A program made the position numbers and the translations under genes. Positions 32,928 to 41,591 of a stretch of DNA of 64,000 bases are shown piece after piece; the stretch's first letter is position 1; every line of letters begins with the position of its first letter. The notes under the pieces were generated by a model, which saw nothing but the letters and a program-made list of their open reading frames with translations, was not told the origin of the DNA and did not search any database. This DNA is from an uncultured Porphyromonadaceae bacterium (GTDB lineage: Bacteria > Bacteroidota > Bacteroidia > Bacteroidales > Muribaculaceae): the NCBI GenBank assembly GCA_902491625.1, contig CABUIO010000009.1, positions 7,273 through 71,272 of the forward strand, given 5' to 3'.

Positions 32928-34151
32928 TCATTTACGACGCTTGCCTATGAGATCACGCAAGCCGTCGAGGTCAAACGAAAGGGTGAAACGAAGTGTCTGG
33001 TCCAGAGGAGAACTCTGCGCCGTGGCCAGCATGTAGGAGGCGTCAAGACGCACCACATTGAGCGAGAAACCGGCGCCGAGGCCGAAGTAGCTGCGTCCTC
33101 CCTTGTTCTGGTTCTCGTAGTAGTAGCCGAGGCGGGCGAAGAACTGCTGGTTGTAAGCATACTCTGCACCTATCGACCAGTTGATCTCCTGCAGCTCCTC
33201 CTTGAAGCCGCCGGGAGCGTCGCTGAAACTCTTGAAAATACCCGTGATAGGCGACATGTTCTCCCAGTTGTCAAGAGCCTTCTCATATTCCTCCTGACCT
33301 TCAAGGGTGTCCGTGTCGTAGTCCTGGGAACGCGGCTTCGTCGGCACGAGCAGCTTGTTCATGTCGACACCGAGAGCTATGGTCTGATAGTCAGCGAGAG
33401 GGAACATGAAGTTTGCGCCCAGACGCAGATTCGTGGGCAGGAAGGCGTTGTTGGTGCCATGGTTGTAGCTGACTTTCGTACCGATATTGCTTATGTCGAA
33501 GCCCCATGCGAACTGGCACTCGTTGCGCCCAATCATCGGGTAAGTCACGAAATAACCGGAGATGTCGGCAGCGAAGGCTGAGGCAGCGGTCATCTGCTCG
33601 CCGCTGTAGACGTCGCTGTAGGCGAGGTCGGAAAGGATGTAGCGCAGAGCCACGCCCATGGAGAATTTCTCCGAAAGTTTGCGCGAATAGCCGACGTCGA
33701 AGGCAAGCTCATAGGGATTGATGGTCTGGAGCACCGCGCCCCCCTCCTCGTTGCTCGTCACCTCGCCGAGCGAGAAATAGCGGAACGAGGCCGAAATCGC
33801 CTGATTGTCGCCCGAGCCGGGCTTCCAGTAACCCGACAGATCGGCGAGGAAGATGTCGTTGACAAGTTTGCGCAACCACGGCGTGTAGCTGATGCCGAGG
33901 CCTCCGGCGCTGTAGGCGAAAGCATACTTAGATGGATTCCAGAACTGAGAATTGATGTCGGGATCCGTGGCGGCACCAAGCTGACCCATACCTGTGCTTC
34001 GCGCGTCGGGAGCGATGCCGAGGGTCGTAACGCCTGTATTGACAGGGTTGAACTCGTTGTCCTTGATGTCGTTTTCAGCCGACGCGGAAGCCACACCGCC
34101 AAGCAGCAAGGCGGCCATTGCGGCGGCTTTAGTATGTCTGATAAATGTCAT
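32928..34151 (-). CDS. porV: Type IX secretion outer-membrane protein PorV
   Basis: 407 residues. Signal peptide (AAAMAALLLGGVASASA), then the PorV hallmark GIAPDARSTGMGQLGAAT near 45 and NSQFWNPSKYAFA. The rest is an alternating beta-barrel pattern ending in LRFTLSFDLDGLRDLIGKRRK. PorV binds the C-terminal domain of cargo after it passes the translocon and shuttles it to PorU. The ATG at 34151 (MTFIRHTK) is chosen because an upstream in-frame start would place 17 extra residues before the signal peptide. First gene of porV-ispF-GH25. I do not find a good own promoter. Confidence 0.92.
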   Translation of the reverse strand: MTFIRHTKAAAMAALLLGGVASASAENDIKDNEFNPVNTGVTTLGIAPDARSTGMGQLGAATDPDINSQFWNPSKYAFAYSAGGLGISYTPWLRKLVNDIFLADLSGYWKPGSGDNQAISASFRYFSLGEVTSNEEGGAVLQTINPYELAFDVGYSRKLSEKFSMGVALRYILSDLAYSDVYSGEQMTAASAFAADISGYFVTYPMIGRNECQFAWGFDISNIGTKVSYNHGTNNAFLPTNLRLGANFMFPLADYQTIALGVDMNKLLVPTKPRSQDYDTDTLEGQEEYEKALDNWENMSPITGIFKSFSDAPGGFKEELQEINWSIGAEYAYNQQFFARLGYYYENQNKGGRSYFGLGAGFSLNVVRLDASYMLATAQSSPLDQTLRFTLSFDLDGLRDLIGKRRK

Positions 34152-34214
34152 GCTTGTCTTTTGTGAGAATGTTTCTATTAATAAACTCAAAAACGCCGAC
34201 ATTATTGCCGACCC

Positions 34215-34245
34215 TTGCCGGAAGTGCGAAAAACCCGTAACTTTG
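34215..34245 (+). promoter_or_regulatory. Promoter of the 34268 gene
   Basis: TTG at 34215-34217 and TAACTTTG at 34238-34245, spacer 20. The ATG is 22 bases further on. Confidence 0.65.
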
Positions 34246-34267
34246 CAAAAGAATAAGCGAGTGAAAA

Positions 34268-34693
34268 ATGTCCGTATTTGAATGTAAGCCTGAAATAAAA
34301 CAGATCGCCGTGATCCTTCGGGAAATGTATCCCGGCAAGACGATCCACATCGATCCGAGGTCAGTGGAGATAAAGTTCTGCCTCACCCACAACTACCGCC
34401 TCTTTTTCGACAGTTACGGAATTTTGTGCATCGAAAACACCTTTGAGGAAAACTACTGCAAGACGCGCTACGGACTGCCGGAGACAATCCTGCTGTGGTG
34501 TGTCACCAAGTTCAACAAGAAGATTCCGACCGACGACGACGTATATATAAATGTGACTCTGGCTATGAACAACCGCGACATCGGCGAGGACGCAGCCTTC
34601 TTCGACAACAACTTCATGGTCTGGAGCGGCACCCTGATGACTCCCGGAATCAACACAACCGGTGCCTTTTCTCAGTGTTGCCCAATCCGCTGA
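34268..34693 (+). CDS. Protein of unknown function
   Basis: 141 residues, no signal peptide and no membrane segment. The segments YPGKTIHIDPRSVEIKFCL, NYRLFFDSYGILCIE and DDDVYINVTLAMNN suggest an alternating alpha/beta fold. I do not recognise a family. It has a good promoter of its own and lies alone between porV (opposite strand) and the Abi gene. The 3' end overlaps the -33 box of the next promoter. A minus-strand promoter at 34768-34798 points into it, so an antisense RNA over this gene is possible. Confidence 0.6.
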   Translation: MSVFECKPEIKQIAVILREMYPGKTIHIDPRSVEIKFCLTHNYRLFFDSYGILCIENTFEENYCKTRYGLPETILLWCVTKFNKKIPTDDDVYINVTLAMNNRDIGEDAAFFDNNFMVWSGTLMTPGINTTGAFSQCCPIR

Positions 34694-34708
34694 AAATGTT
34701 TACCTTTG
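34678..34708 (+). promoter_or_regulatory. Promoter of the Abi gene
   Basis: TTG at 34678-34680 and TACCTTTG at 34701-34708 with a 20-base spacer. Its -7 box lies within the left arm of the inverted repeat at 34701-34775. Start expected near 34715, leader about 110 bases. Confidence 0.55.
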
Positions 34709-34775
34709 CAGATATAAAAACAAAACCCGACAGCTTGATATACAGGGGCTACCGGGATTCAACACTGCAAAGGTA
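34701..34775. repeat. 11-bp perfect inverted repeat carrying two convergent -7 boxes
   Basis: TACCTTTGCAG at 34701-34711 and CTGCAAAGGTA at 34765-34775 enclose 53 bases. Each arm contains TACCTTTG, the -7 box, pointing inward. A near-direct repeat (ATATAAAAACAAAAC and ATCTTAAAAACAAAAC) also flanks the right side. Confidence 0.85.
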
Positions 34776-34798
34776 GTGCTTTTTATCTTAAAAACAAA
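34768..34798 (-). promoter_or_regulatory. Convergent minus-strand promoter opposite the Abi promoter
   Basis: On the minus strand TTTG (34798-34795) and TACCTTTG (34775-34768) with a 19-base spacer, an exact consensus. It points away from the Abi gene, antisense to the 34268 gene and toward porV. Confidence 0.6.
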
Positions 34799-34828
34799 AC
34801 TTTACCCCGAAAAGATTCTGAAATTCTG

Positions 34829-35530
34829 ATGAAATACGCGGATTTTGAGAAAATAATGTCCTCTCAACGTATGGAGAGGTATCTGACAGCCTGCGATGGA
34901 GACACCCGCAAGGCCATGACACTGTACCGTTATAATCTGCAAATTTCTCAGGAAATGTTCACTATAGTCAGTTGCTTTGAGGTCGCGCTCCGTAACGCCA
35001 TCGACCGCAAACTGACAGAGAATCTCGGGGCGGAATGGCTTAAGGACTCCATAACGGCGAACGGTATTTTTACACAGCCGATATTGAAAAAGACCCGGGA
35101 CATTATCGCTTTTGCTAACCATAAACTGCAACAGTCGCAGTCATACTCCCATCCGAAACTATTGGCGGAAATGGAATTCGGAATCTGGAAATACATGTTC
35201 TCGCCAATCCAATACCGTGTTACGGGACGGAATCTATTGTCGATATTTCCCAACAAGCCACGTTCTTCAAGGGAAATGCAATATAACCAGACCTATATGT
35301 TCAATGAACTTGATAAGGTCAATTCTTTGCGAAACCGTATCGCTCATCACGAGACCATCTGTTTCGCAACCAATACCTCCACAATCGACACTTCGTATGT
35401 GATAAACATATATACCAAGATAAAGACCCTATTCTCATGGATGGATATTGACAGCAATTCCCTCCTTTATGGATTGGATCACATCAGTCGGGTCTGCGCC
35501 CAGATAAACAAGCTCAAAGCGGAGATTTGA
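34829..35530 (+). CDS. Abi family (abortive infection) HEPN-domain protein
   Basis: 233 residues, all-helical, no signal. The N-terminal MERYLTACDGDTRKAMTLY and CFEVALRNAIDRKL pattern is that of Abi_2 (AbiD/AbiF) proteins. R168-N-R-I-A-H173 within LRNRIAHHE is an R-x4-H motif, the catalytic motif of HEPN ribonucleases, so it may cut RNA during phage infection. AT-rich composition sets it apart from neighbouring genes. No antitoxin gene is adjacent, but its promoter is opposed by a convergent promoter. It ends about 125 bases before carA. Confidence 0.82.
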   Translation: MKYADFEKIMSSQRMERYLTACDGDTRKAMTLYRYNLQISQEMFTIVSCFEVALRNAIDRKLTENLGAEWLKDSITANGIFTQPILKKTRDIIAFANHKLQQSQSYSHPKLLAEMEFGIWKYMFSPIQYRVTGRNLLSIFPNKPRSSREMQYNQTYMFNELDKVNSLRNRIAHHETICFATNTSTIDTSYVINIYTKIKTLFSWMDIDSNSLLYGLDHISRVCAQINKLKAEI

Positions 35531-35563
35531 CCCCATTAAGACGGCTTCATAACGCAGATTGGT

Positions 35564-35599
35564 CCTCCGATCCCGACAGACGGACCCGACAGTCGGAGG
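35564..35599 (+). terminator. Hairpin between the Abi gene and carA
   Basis: CCTCCGA at 35564-35570 pairs with TCGGAGG at 35593-35599 around a 22-base loop. There is no T-run, so it is a weak terminator candidate. Confidence 0.35.
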
Positions 35600-35602
35600 G
35601 CG

Positions 35603-35634
35603 TTTGGTGGAATACGGAAAAATTGCTAATTTTG
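35603..35634 (+). promoter_or_regulatory. carA promoter
   Basis: TTTG at 35603-35606 and TAATTTTG at 35627-35634, spacer 20, an exact consensus. The ATG at 35656 follows 21 bases later. Confidence 0.8.
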
Positions 35635-35655
35635 CGCAATCAAATCTTCAGGAAG

Positions 35656-36768
35656 ATGACAAACGACAAAGCCAGTTCCGACCGGCAGGATCGGATCACC
35701 CCGCGTCCGGCTGTCCTTGAGCTTGAGGACGGTTCCCGCTTCGAGGGTTTCTCGTTCGGCTATGAAGCTCCTACAGCCGGCGAAGTTGTGTTCAACACTG
35801 CCATGACAGGCTATCCCGAAAGCCTCACCGACCCCAGCTACGAGGGACAGATTCTCGTGACCACATATCCCATCTTAGGCAACTACGGTGTACCTTCGCC
35901 CGACGTCAAGGGAAGCGACAATGTGGCCGACTATTTCGAGTCGGAGCGCATCCACTGCCGCGCCATCGTCTGTCAGGACTACAGCTGGGTGCCCAGCCAC
36001 TGGCAATCGACACGCTCCCTGAGCCAATGGCTTAAGGACGAGAAGATTCCGGGGCTTTACGGCATCGACACAAGGGCGCTTACCAAACTGTTGCGCGAGA
36101 AAGGCTCGATGCTTGGCAGAATCACGTTCGAGGGCCAGGAGCCTGTCCCCTTCAGCGATCCCAATCAGGAGAACCTCATCGCCAAGGTCAGCACACCCGA
36201 GGTTCGCGAGTTCGGTCACGGTGACAAGCACGTGGTGCTCGTGGACTGCGGCACCAAATACAATATCATCCGCTGTCTCACACGCCGTGGCATTCACGTC
36301 ACTATGGTGCCCTGGGACTACGACTTCAACAGCATCGACTTTGACGGTCTCTTCATCTCCAACGGCCCCGGCAATCCCGACTTCGCCGAAGCCACCGTAG
36401 CCAACATCCGCAAGGCCATGGAGTCCGGCAAGCCGATATGCGGCATCTGCATGGGCAACCAGCTCCTTGCCAAGGCAGCGGGCGCCAAGGTGTTCAAACT
36501 GAAATACGGCCACCGCAGCCACAATCAGCCGGTGCGCCTGGCCGGATCGAGCCGTTGCTACATCACTTCGCAGAACCACGGTTTCGCCGTCGACAACGCA
36601 ACCATTCCCGAAGACTGGGAACCGCATTTCATCAACATGAACGACGGCACCAACGAGGGAATACGCCACAAGTCGAAGCCTTGGTTCTCGGCGCAGTTCC
36701 ATCCCGAGGCCTCAAGCGGTCCGAAGGACACAGAGTTCATTTTCGACGATTTCATCTCCATGCTTTGA
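35656..36768 (+). CDS. carA: Carbamoyl-phosphate synthase small (glutaminase) subunit
   Basis: 370 residues. Splits glutamine and passes ammonia to CarB for carbamoyl phosphate, the entry to pyrimidines and arginine. The N-terminal CPS domain has FNTAMTGYPESLTDPSYEGQ. The class I amidotransferase domain has its cysteine in GICMGNQLLA near 262 and its histidine in AQFHPEAS near 345. The ATG at 35656 (MTNDKASS) follows the promoter; a longer in-frame start at 35527 lies upstream of it and is not used. It precedes carB by 15 bases. Confidence 0.96.
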   Translation: MTNDKASSDRQDRITPRPAVLELEDGSRFEGFSFGYEAPTAGEVVFNTAMTGYPESLTDPSYEGQILVTTYPILGNYGVPSPDVKGSDNVADYFESERIHCRAIVCQDYSWVPSHWQSTRSLSQWLKDEKIPGLYGIDTRALTKLLREKGSMLGRITFEGQEPVPFSDPNQENLIAKVSTPEVREFGHGDKHVVLVDCGTKYNIIRCLTRRGIHVTMVPWDYDFNSIDFDGLFISNGPGNPDFAEATVANIRKAMESGKPICGICMGNQLLAKAAGAKVFKLKYGHRSHNQPVRLAGSSRCYITSQNHGFAVDNATIPEDWEPHFINMNDGTNEGIRHKSKPWFSAQFHPEASSGPKDTEFIFDDFISML

Positions 36769-36783
36769 TTCCACACGACGACA

Positions 36784-39700
36784 ATGACTGACAAAAAGAT
36801 AAAGAAAGTGCTGCTCTTAGGCAGCGGCGCCCTCAAGATCGGCGAAGCGGGCGAATTCGACTACAGCGGTTCGCAGGCTCTCAAGGCTCTGCGCGAGGAA
36901 CACATCGAGACTGTGCTCATCAACCCCAACATCGCCACAGTGCAGACATCCGAGGGCTTTGCCGACAAGATCTACTTCCTGCCGGTGACCCCATACTTCG
37001 TGCGCAAGGTCATCGAGAAGGAGCGCCCCGACGGCATCCTGCTCTCCTTCGGAGGCCAGACAGCCCTTAACTGCGGCGTGACGCTCTATGAGGACGGCAC
37101 TCTTGAAGAATTAGGCGTCGAGGTGCTCGGCACTCCCGTGAAAGCTATCATGGACACCGAGGACCGCGAGCGTTTCGTGCATCGTCTCGACGAGATCGAT
37201 GTCAAGACAATCAAGAGTCAGGCTGTCAACTCCGTCGAGGAGGCTCTGGAAGCCGCCGACCGCCTCGGCTATCCGGTCATCGTGCGCGCTGCCTACGCCC
37301 TCGGCGGTCTCGGATCCGGATTCTGCGACGACCGCGACCAGCTCATCACGCTTGTGGAGAAAGCGCTGTCTTTCTCTCCGCAGGTGCTTGTCGAGAAGTC
37401 GCTAAAAGGCTGGAAAGAAGTGGAATACGAGGTTGTGCGCGATGCCTTCGACAACTGCATCACGGTCTGCAACATGGAGAATTTCGATCCTCTCGGCATC
37501 CACACCGGCGAGAGCATCGTGGTCGCTCCCTCGCAGACTCTGAGCAACGAAGACTATCATATGCTGCGCAAGCTTGCCATCAAAATCGTGCGCCACATCG
37601 GCATCGTGGGCGAGTGCAACGTGCAGTATGCCTTCGACCCTAAGTCGATGGACTATCGCGTCATCGAGGTCAACGCGCGCCTGTCGCGCAGCTCTGCTCT
37701 GGCCTCCAAGGCCACCGGCTATCCGCTGGCGTTCGTGGCCGCGAAGCTCGGACTCGGCTACGGTCTCTTCGACCTCAAGAACTCCGTCACTAAATCCACG
37801 TCGGCTTTCTTTGAGCCGGCGCTCGACTATATAGTATGCAAGATTCCGCGCTGGGATCTCGGCAAATTCCGTGGCGTACGCCGCGAGATCGGCAGCTCCA
37901 TGAAGTCTGTCGGCGAGGTCATGGCCATCGGACGCACCTTCGAGGAGGTGATTCAGAAAGGTCTGCGCATGATCGGTCAGGGTATGCACGGCTTCGTCGA
38001 GAACAAGGCGCTCGACATCCCCGACATCGACAAGGCGCTTGCCGAGCCTACCGACCGCCGCATATTCGTCATCGCCAAGGCTTTATACAACGGCTACTCT
38101 GTGGAACGCATCCACGAGCTTACGAAGATCGACCGCTGGTTTCTGGAGAAACTCCACAACATCATCGTCACCTCTCGCAATCTTGAGGACTACGACGAGC
38201 TTGAGCAACTTCCCGACGATCTCCTGCGCCTCGCCAAGCAGCAGGGCTTCAGCGACTTCCAGATCGCCCGCGCCATCTACGGCGACCGCATGAAGCGCGA
38301 GAGCGAGCCGCTCACCAACGCCCTGCGCGAACACCGCAAGCTGCACGGAATCACTCCGGTGGTGAAGCAGATCGACACCCTCGCCGCCGAATATCCCGCT
38401 CAGACCAACTATCTCTACCTCACATACAACGGCACAGAGAACGATGTCAAATATCTCCATGATCACAAATCGGTGGTTGTGCTCGGTTCCGGTGCCTATC
38501 GCATCGGCTCCTCTGTGGAGTTCGACTGGTGCGGCGTCAACGCGCTCCTGACAGTTGCCAAGCAGGGATGGCGCCCCGTGATGATCAACTACAATCCGGA
38601 GACCGTCAGCACCGACTACGACATGTGTGAACGCCTCTACTTCGACGAGCTCACCTACGAGCGCGTCATGGACATTCTCGATCTGGAGAATCCCCACGGC
38701 GTCATACTCTCGACCGGCGGACAGATTCCCAACAACCTCGCCATGCGCCTCGATTCAGCCGACGTCAACATTCTCGGCACACAGGCCAGAGACATCGACA
38801 GCGCCGAGGACCGCAACAAGTTTTCGACTCTCTGCGACAGCCTCGGTGTCGACCAGCCGCGCTGGCGCGAGCTTACCTCTATGGCCGACATCGACGAGTT
38901 CGTCGCCGAGGTCGGATTCCCGGTGCTTGTGCGTCCCAGCTACGTGCTTTCCGGCGCCGCGATGAATGTCTGCTCCAACGAAGACGAGCTGCAGCGTTTC
39001 CTTACTCTTGCGGCCAACGTCAGCAAGCAGCATCCGGTAGTCGTCAGCGAGTTCATACAGCAGGCCAAGGAGATCGAGATGGATGCCGTGGCGCAGAACG
39101 GAGAGATAAAGCTCTACGCCATCAGCGAGCATATCGAGTTCGCAGGTGTCCACTCAGGCGACGCGACGATCCAGTTCCCGCCGCAGAAGCTCTATGTCGA
39201 GACGATGCGCCGCATCAAGAAGATCTCAGGCAAGATCGCCAAGGCACTCCACATCAGCGGTCCCTTCAACATCCAGTTCCTTGCCAAGAACAACGACATC
39301 AAAGTCATCGAGTGCAACCTCCGCGCCTCGCGTTCCTTCCCCTTCGTCAGCAAGGTTTCCAAACAGAATTTCATCGACGTAGCTACCAAGGTGATGCTCG
39401 GCATCCCCGTCGACAAGCCATCGAAGTCGGCTTTCGACCTCGACTATGTCGGCATCAAGGCTTCGCAGTTCAGCTTCTCGCGTCTGCAGGGAGCCGATCC
39501 TGTGCTCGGCGTCGACATGTCCTCGACCGGCGAGGTCGGATGCATTGGCGACGACACCTCTGAGGCAGTGCTCAAGGCGATGCTCTCCGTCGGCTACCGC
39601 ATCCCCAAGAAAGCGATCCTGCTCAGCAGCGGCACGGCACGTCAGAAAGTTGACCTTCTGGAACCGGCACGCCTTCTCCACCGCAAGGGCTACACACTCT

Positions 39701-40008
39701 GCGCGACGGAAGGCACCCACAAATTCCTTGAAGAGAACGGCATACCCTCGCTTACCGTCTACATGCCCACCGACAACCGCAAGCCTCAGGCGCTCGACAT
39801 GCTCCACAACCGCGAGATCGACCTCGTGGTCAACATCCCCAAGAACCTGACTCCCCGCGAGCTGAGCGACGGTTACAAGGTGCGCCGCACAGCCGTCGAC
39901 CTCAATATTCCGCTCATCACCAACACACGACTTGCCTCGGCGTTCATCTCCGCCTTCTGCGAGCTCTCGCTCGACGACATCCGCATCAAGTCGTGGGATG
40001 AGTATTGA
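36784..40008 (+). CDS. carB: Carbamoyl-phosphate synthase large subunit
   Basis: 1074 residues, the full family length. Two homologous ATP-grasp halves: the first, near residues 1-400, begins with LLLGSGALKIGEAGEFDYSG and contains GGQTALNCGV; the second, near 560-940, begins with VVLGSGAYRIGSSVEFDWCG. A C-terminal allosteric MGS-like domain closes it (ILLSSGTARQKVDLLEPARL). It makes carbamoyl phosphate from bicarbonate, two ATP and the ammonia delivered by CarA. A strong terminator hairpin follows the stop. Confidence 0.97.
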   Translation: MTDKKIKKVLLLGSGALKIGEAGEFDYSGSQALKALREEHIETVLINPNIATVQTSEGFADKIYFLPVTPYFVRKVIEKERPDGILLSFGGQTALNCGVTLYEDGTLEELGVEVLGTPVKAIMDTEDRERFVHRLDEIDVKTIKSQAVNSVEEALEAADRLGYPVIVRAAYALGGLGSGFCDDRDQLITLVEKALSFSPQVLVEKSLKGWKEVEYEVVRDAFDNCITVCNMENFDPLGIHTGESIVVAPSQTLSNEDYHMLRKLAIKIVRHIGIVGECNVQYAFDPKSMDYRVIEVNARLSRSSALASKATGYPLAFVAAKLGLGYGLFDLKNSVTKSTSAFFEPALDYIVCKIPRWDLGKFRGVRREIGSSMKSVGEVMAIGRTFEEVIQKGLRMIGQGMHGFVENKALDIPDIDKALAEPTDRRIFVIAKALYNGYSVERIHELTKIDRWFLEKLHNIIVTSRNLEDYDELEQLPDDLLRLAKQQGFSDFQIARAIYGDRMKRESEPLTNALREHRKLHGITPVVKQIDTLAAEYPAQTNYLYLTYNGTENDVKYLHDHKSVVVLGSGAYRIGSSVEFDWCGVNALLTVAKQGWRPVMINYNPETVSTDYDMCERLYFDELTYERVMDILDLENPHGVILSTGGQIPNNLAMRLDSADVNILGTQARDIDSAEDRNKFSTLCDSLGVDQPRWRELTSMADIDEFVAEVGFPVLVRPSYVLSGAAMNVCSNEDELQRFLTLAANVSKQHPVVVSEFIQQAKEIEMDAVAQNGEIKLYAISEHIEFAGVHSGDATIQFPPQKLYVETMRRIKKISGKIAKALHISGPFNIQFLAKNNDIKVIECNLRASRSFPFVSKVSKQNFIDVATKVMLGIPVDKPSKSAFDLDYVGIKASQFSFSRLQGADPVLGVDMSSTGEVGCIGDDTSEAVLKAMLSVGYRIPKKAILLSSGTARQKVDLLEPARLLHRKGYTLCATEGTHKFLEENGIPSLTVYMPTDNRKPQALDMLHNREIDLVVNIPKNLTPRELSDGYKVRRTAVDLNIPLITNTRLASAFISAFCELSLDDIRIKSWDEY

Positions 40009-40035
40009 TCTCGGCACAGACTTCAATCAATGAAT

Positions 40036-40066
40036 AATCAGGGGCTTAACGTCCCTGATTTTATTT
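40036..40066 (+). terminator. Rho-independent terminator of carAB
   Basis: AATCAGGG at 40036-40043 pairs with CCCTGATT at 40053-40060, followed by a T-rich tail (TTATTTTG). Confidence 0.8.
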
Positions 40067-40102
40067 TGCACGCAATCCGGCAAAAAAATTCTCCGTAAAT
40101 TA

Positions 40103-40134
40103 TTTGGTCGAATGAAAAATTGTAGCTAACTTTG
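40103..40134 (+). promoter_or_regulatory. Promoter of the tRNA-Asn pair
   Basis: TTTG at 40103-40106 and TAACTTTG at 40127-40134, spacer 20, an exact consensus. The first tRNA begins at 40173. Confidence 0.8.
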
Positions 40135-40172
40135 CATCGCAATTCGGGAACGGAGGTTCCCAATCGCAAAAT

Positions 40173-40246
40173 GCTTCAATAGCTCAGTTGGTTAGAGCAT
40201 CTGACTGTTAATCAGAGGGTCGTTGGTTCAAGTCCATCTTGAAGCG
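40173..40246 (+). tRNA. tRNA-Asn (GTT), copy 1
   Basis: 74 bases; acceptor stem GCTTCAA/TTGAAGC, anticodon GTT in CTGTTAA, discriminator G. The CCA is not encoded. The T stem has one mismatch (GTTGG opposite CCATC). Confidence 0.96.
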
Positions 40247-40267
40247 CAAACTTTCAAAAACACCATT

Positions 40268-40341
40268 GCTTCAATAGCTCAGTTGGTTAGAGCATCTGAC
40301 TGTTAATCAGAGGGTCGTTGGTTCAAGTCCATCTTGAAGCG
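40268..40341 (+). tRNA. tRNA-Asn (GTT), copy 2
   Basis: Identical in all 74 bases to copy 1, 21 bases downstream, and sharing the promoter. A terminator hairpin follows directly. Confidence 0.96.
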
Positions 40342-40344
40342 CTT

Positions 40345-40386
40345 ACAGAGGGCGGACATCGCAAGTGTTCGCCCTCTGTTGTATTT
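40345..40386 (+). terminator. Terminator of the tRNA-Asn pair
   Basis: ACAGAGGGCG at 40345-40354 pairs with CGCCCTCTGT at 40370-40379, a 10-bp perfect stem, followed by TGTATTT. The glycerate kinase gene starts three bases later. Confidence 0.85.
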
Positions 40387-40388
40387 CA

Positions 40389-41393
40389 ATGATAATCATG
40401 CGCGACACGATCCTTATAGCTCCGGACAAGTTCAAAGGCACGCTCTCGGCTACGGAAGTGACAGACATAATCGCCGACACTCTGCGCGAACACACCGACC
40501 TGAATCTCCTCCGCTGTCCGATGGCCGACGGCGGCGAAGGCACACCACATATTCTATGCGGACACAAAGTCATCGTCAGCCACGACCACATTGGTCTCCA
40601 ATGCTTCGGCAGTACTCCGGTCATGCAACGCAGTAGCCATCGGCTCGGCGAGGCTGTACGGCAGGAATTAACAACCGGCAATCCTTTCTATCTCGGCATC
40701 GGCGGCACAGCCACAGTCGACGGCGGCGCCGGACTGCTCCAGGCTCTTGGTGCGGCGTTCTATAATGCCGCCGGAAACATCATCCGGGAGCGAATCACAC
40801 CGGCCATGCTTCCCGCAGTAAGTCGTATCGACCTTCCCTACAACCTCAGCACATTCCTTGCCGGACGCGCCACACTCCTCTACGACGTCGCCGCCACGCT
40901 CCACGGTCCCGGACTCTCCTCCCTTGACTTCGCACGGCAGAAAGGTGCCACCGCCGACGACATTCCGGTCATCTGCGCCGGACTCGTCAACCTTGAAAGA
41001 TTGCTGCAGCCCGTTCGCCACGCACCTTGCGACGGCGCAGGAGGAGGTGTCGGATTCGCGCTGGGTGCGATTGCAGGAGCCGACGCAGAGCAGGGAGCGC
41101 TCGCGATCCTCAGATCGAAAGAGATTGACTGGCAACGGATCGCACTCGTCGTCAGCGGCGAGGGACGCATCGACCGGCAGACTGCCGGCGGCAAAGTGCC
41201 GCAACTTCTGCGCCGCGAAGCCGAGAAGCGCGGCATACCATTTGTGGGCATCGGCGGCTATGTCACGCCCGACGCCGCCGAATCCTGCTACATCAGCACC
41301 ATCGACGATACCCGCGACTTCGATCCTCTCGCCGCCCCCTCACGCCTCCGCTCCGCCCTCCACAAGTATTTTGCGAGCCATCAGAAACCATAA
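40389..41393 (+). CDS. Glycerate kinase (GlxK/GarK type)
   Basis: 334 residues from the ATG at 40389 (a second ATG at 40398 is equally likely). It phosphorylates D-glycerate. Family motifs are ILIAPDKFKGTLSATEV near residue 8, MADGGEGT near 42, GIGGTATVDGGAG near 100, GAGGGVGFALGAI near 220 and VVSGEGRIDRQTAGGKV near 256. It is about 40 residues shorter than the usual 375, with the shortening between the MADGGEGT motif and GIGGTAT. No promoter of its own is visible and the gene starts right after the tRNA terminator. No other glycerate or glyoxylate gene is next to it. Confidence 0.88.
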   Translation: MIIMRDTILIAPDKFKGTLSATEVTDIIADTLREHTDLNLLRCPMADGGEGTPHILCGHKVIVSHDHIGLQCFGSTPVMQRSSHRLGEAVRQELTTGNPFYLGIGGTATVDGGAGLLQALGAAFYNAAGNIIRERITPAMLPAVSRIDLPYNLSTFLAGRATLLYDVAATLHGPGLSSLDFARQKGATADDIPVICAGLVNLERLLQPVRHAPCDGAGGGVGFALGAIAGADAEQGALAILRSKEIDWQRIALVVSGEGRIDRQTAGGKVPQLLRREAEKRGIPFVGIGGYVTPDAAESCYISTIDDTRDFDPLAAPSRLRSALHKYFASHQKP

Positions 41394-41395
41394 GG

Positions 41396-41538
41396 CGACA
41401 GTCCGGAGGACTGATAATCTTGATGATTCGGAAGTAATGCCTTATATTTGTCGGCAGTCCGGAGGAATACTCCCGCACACGACAAGCGGCAGTCCGGAGG
41501 ACTGACAATCTTGTTAACCCCGGACAGCGTCCGGGGAC
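41396..41538 (+). repeat. REP array left of the transposase
   Basis: The motif CAGTCCGGAGGA occurs three times, near 41399, 41455 and 41490. The last copy extends into the perfect 52-bp arm at 41487-41538, which has the internal palindrome CCCCGGACAGCGTCCGGGG. The exact inverse is at 42076-42127. Confidence 0.9.
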
Positions 41539-41557
41539 AGAGGCAATACAAATAACA

Positions 41558-41574
41558 CAACTCCGGAGGAGTTG
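41558..41574 (+). repeat. Palindrome immediately left of the transposase
   Basis: CAACTCCGGAGGAGTTG is a near-perfect 17-base palindrome 17 bases before the transposase ATG. A related palindrome follows the gene at 42036-42060. Confidence 0.85.
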
Positions 41575-41591
41575 AACAACAAAATAAGAAT

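Noticed and set aside
38083..38697. Minus-strand frame of 204 codons opposite carB
   Set aside because: Antisense shadow of a conserved enzyme gene.
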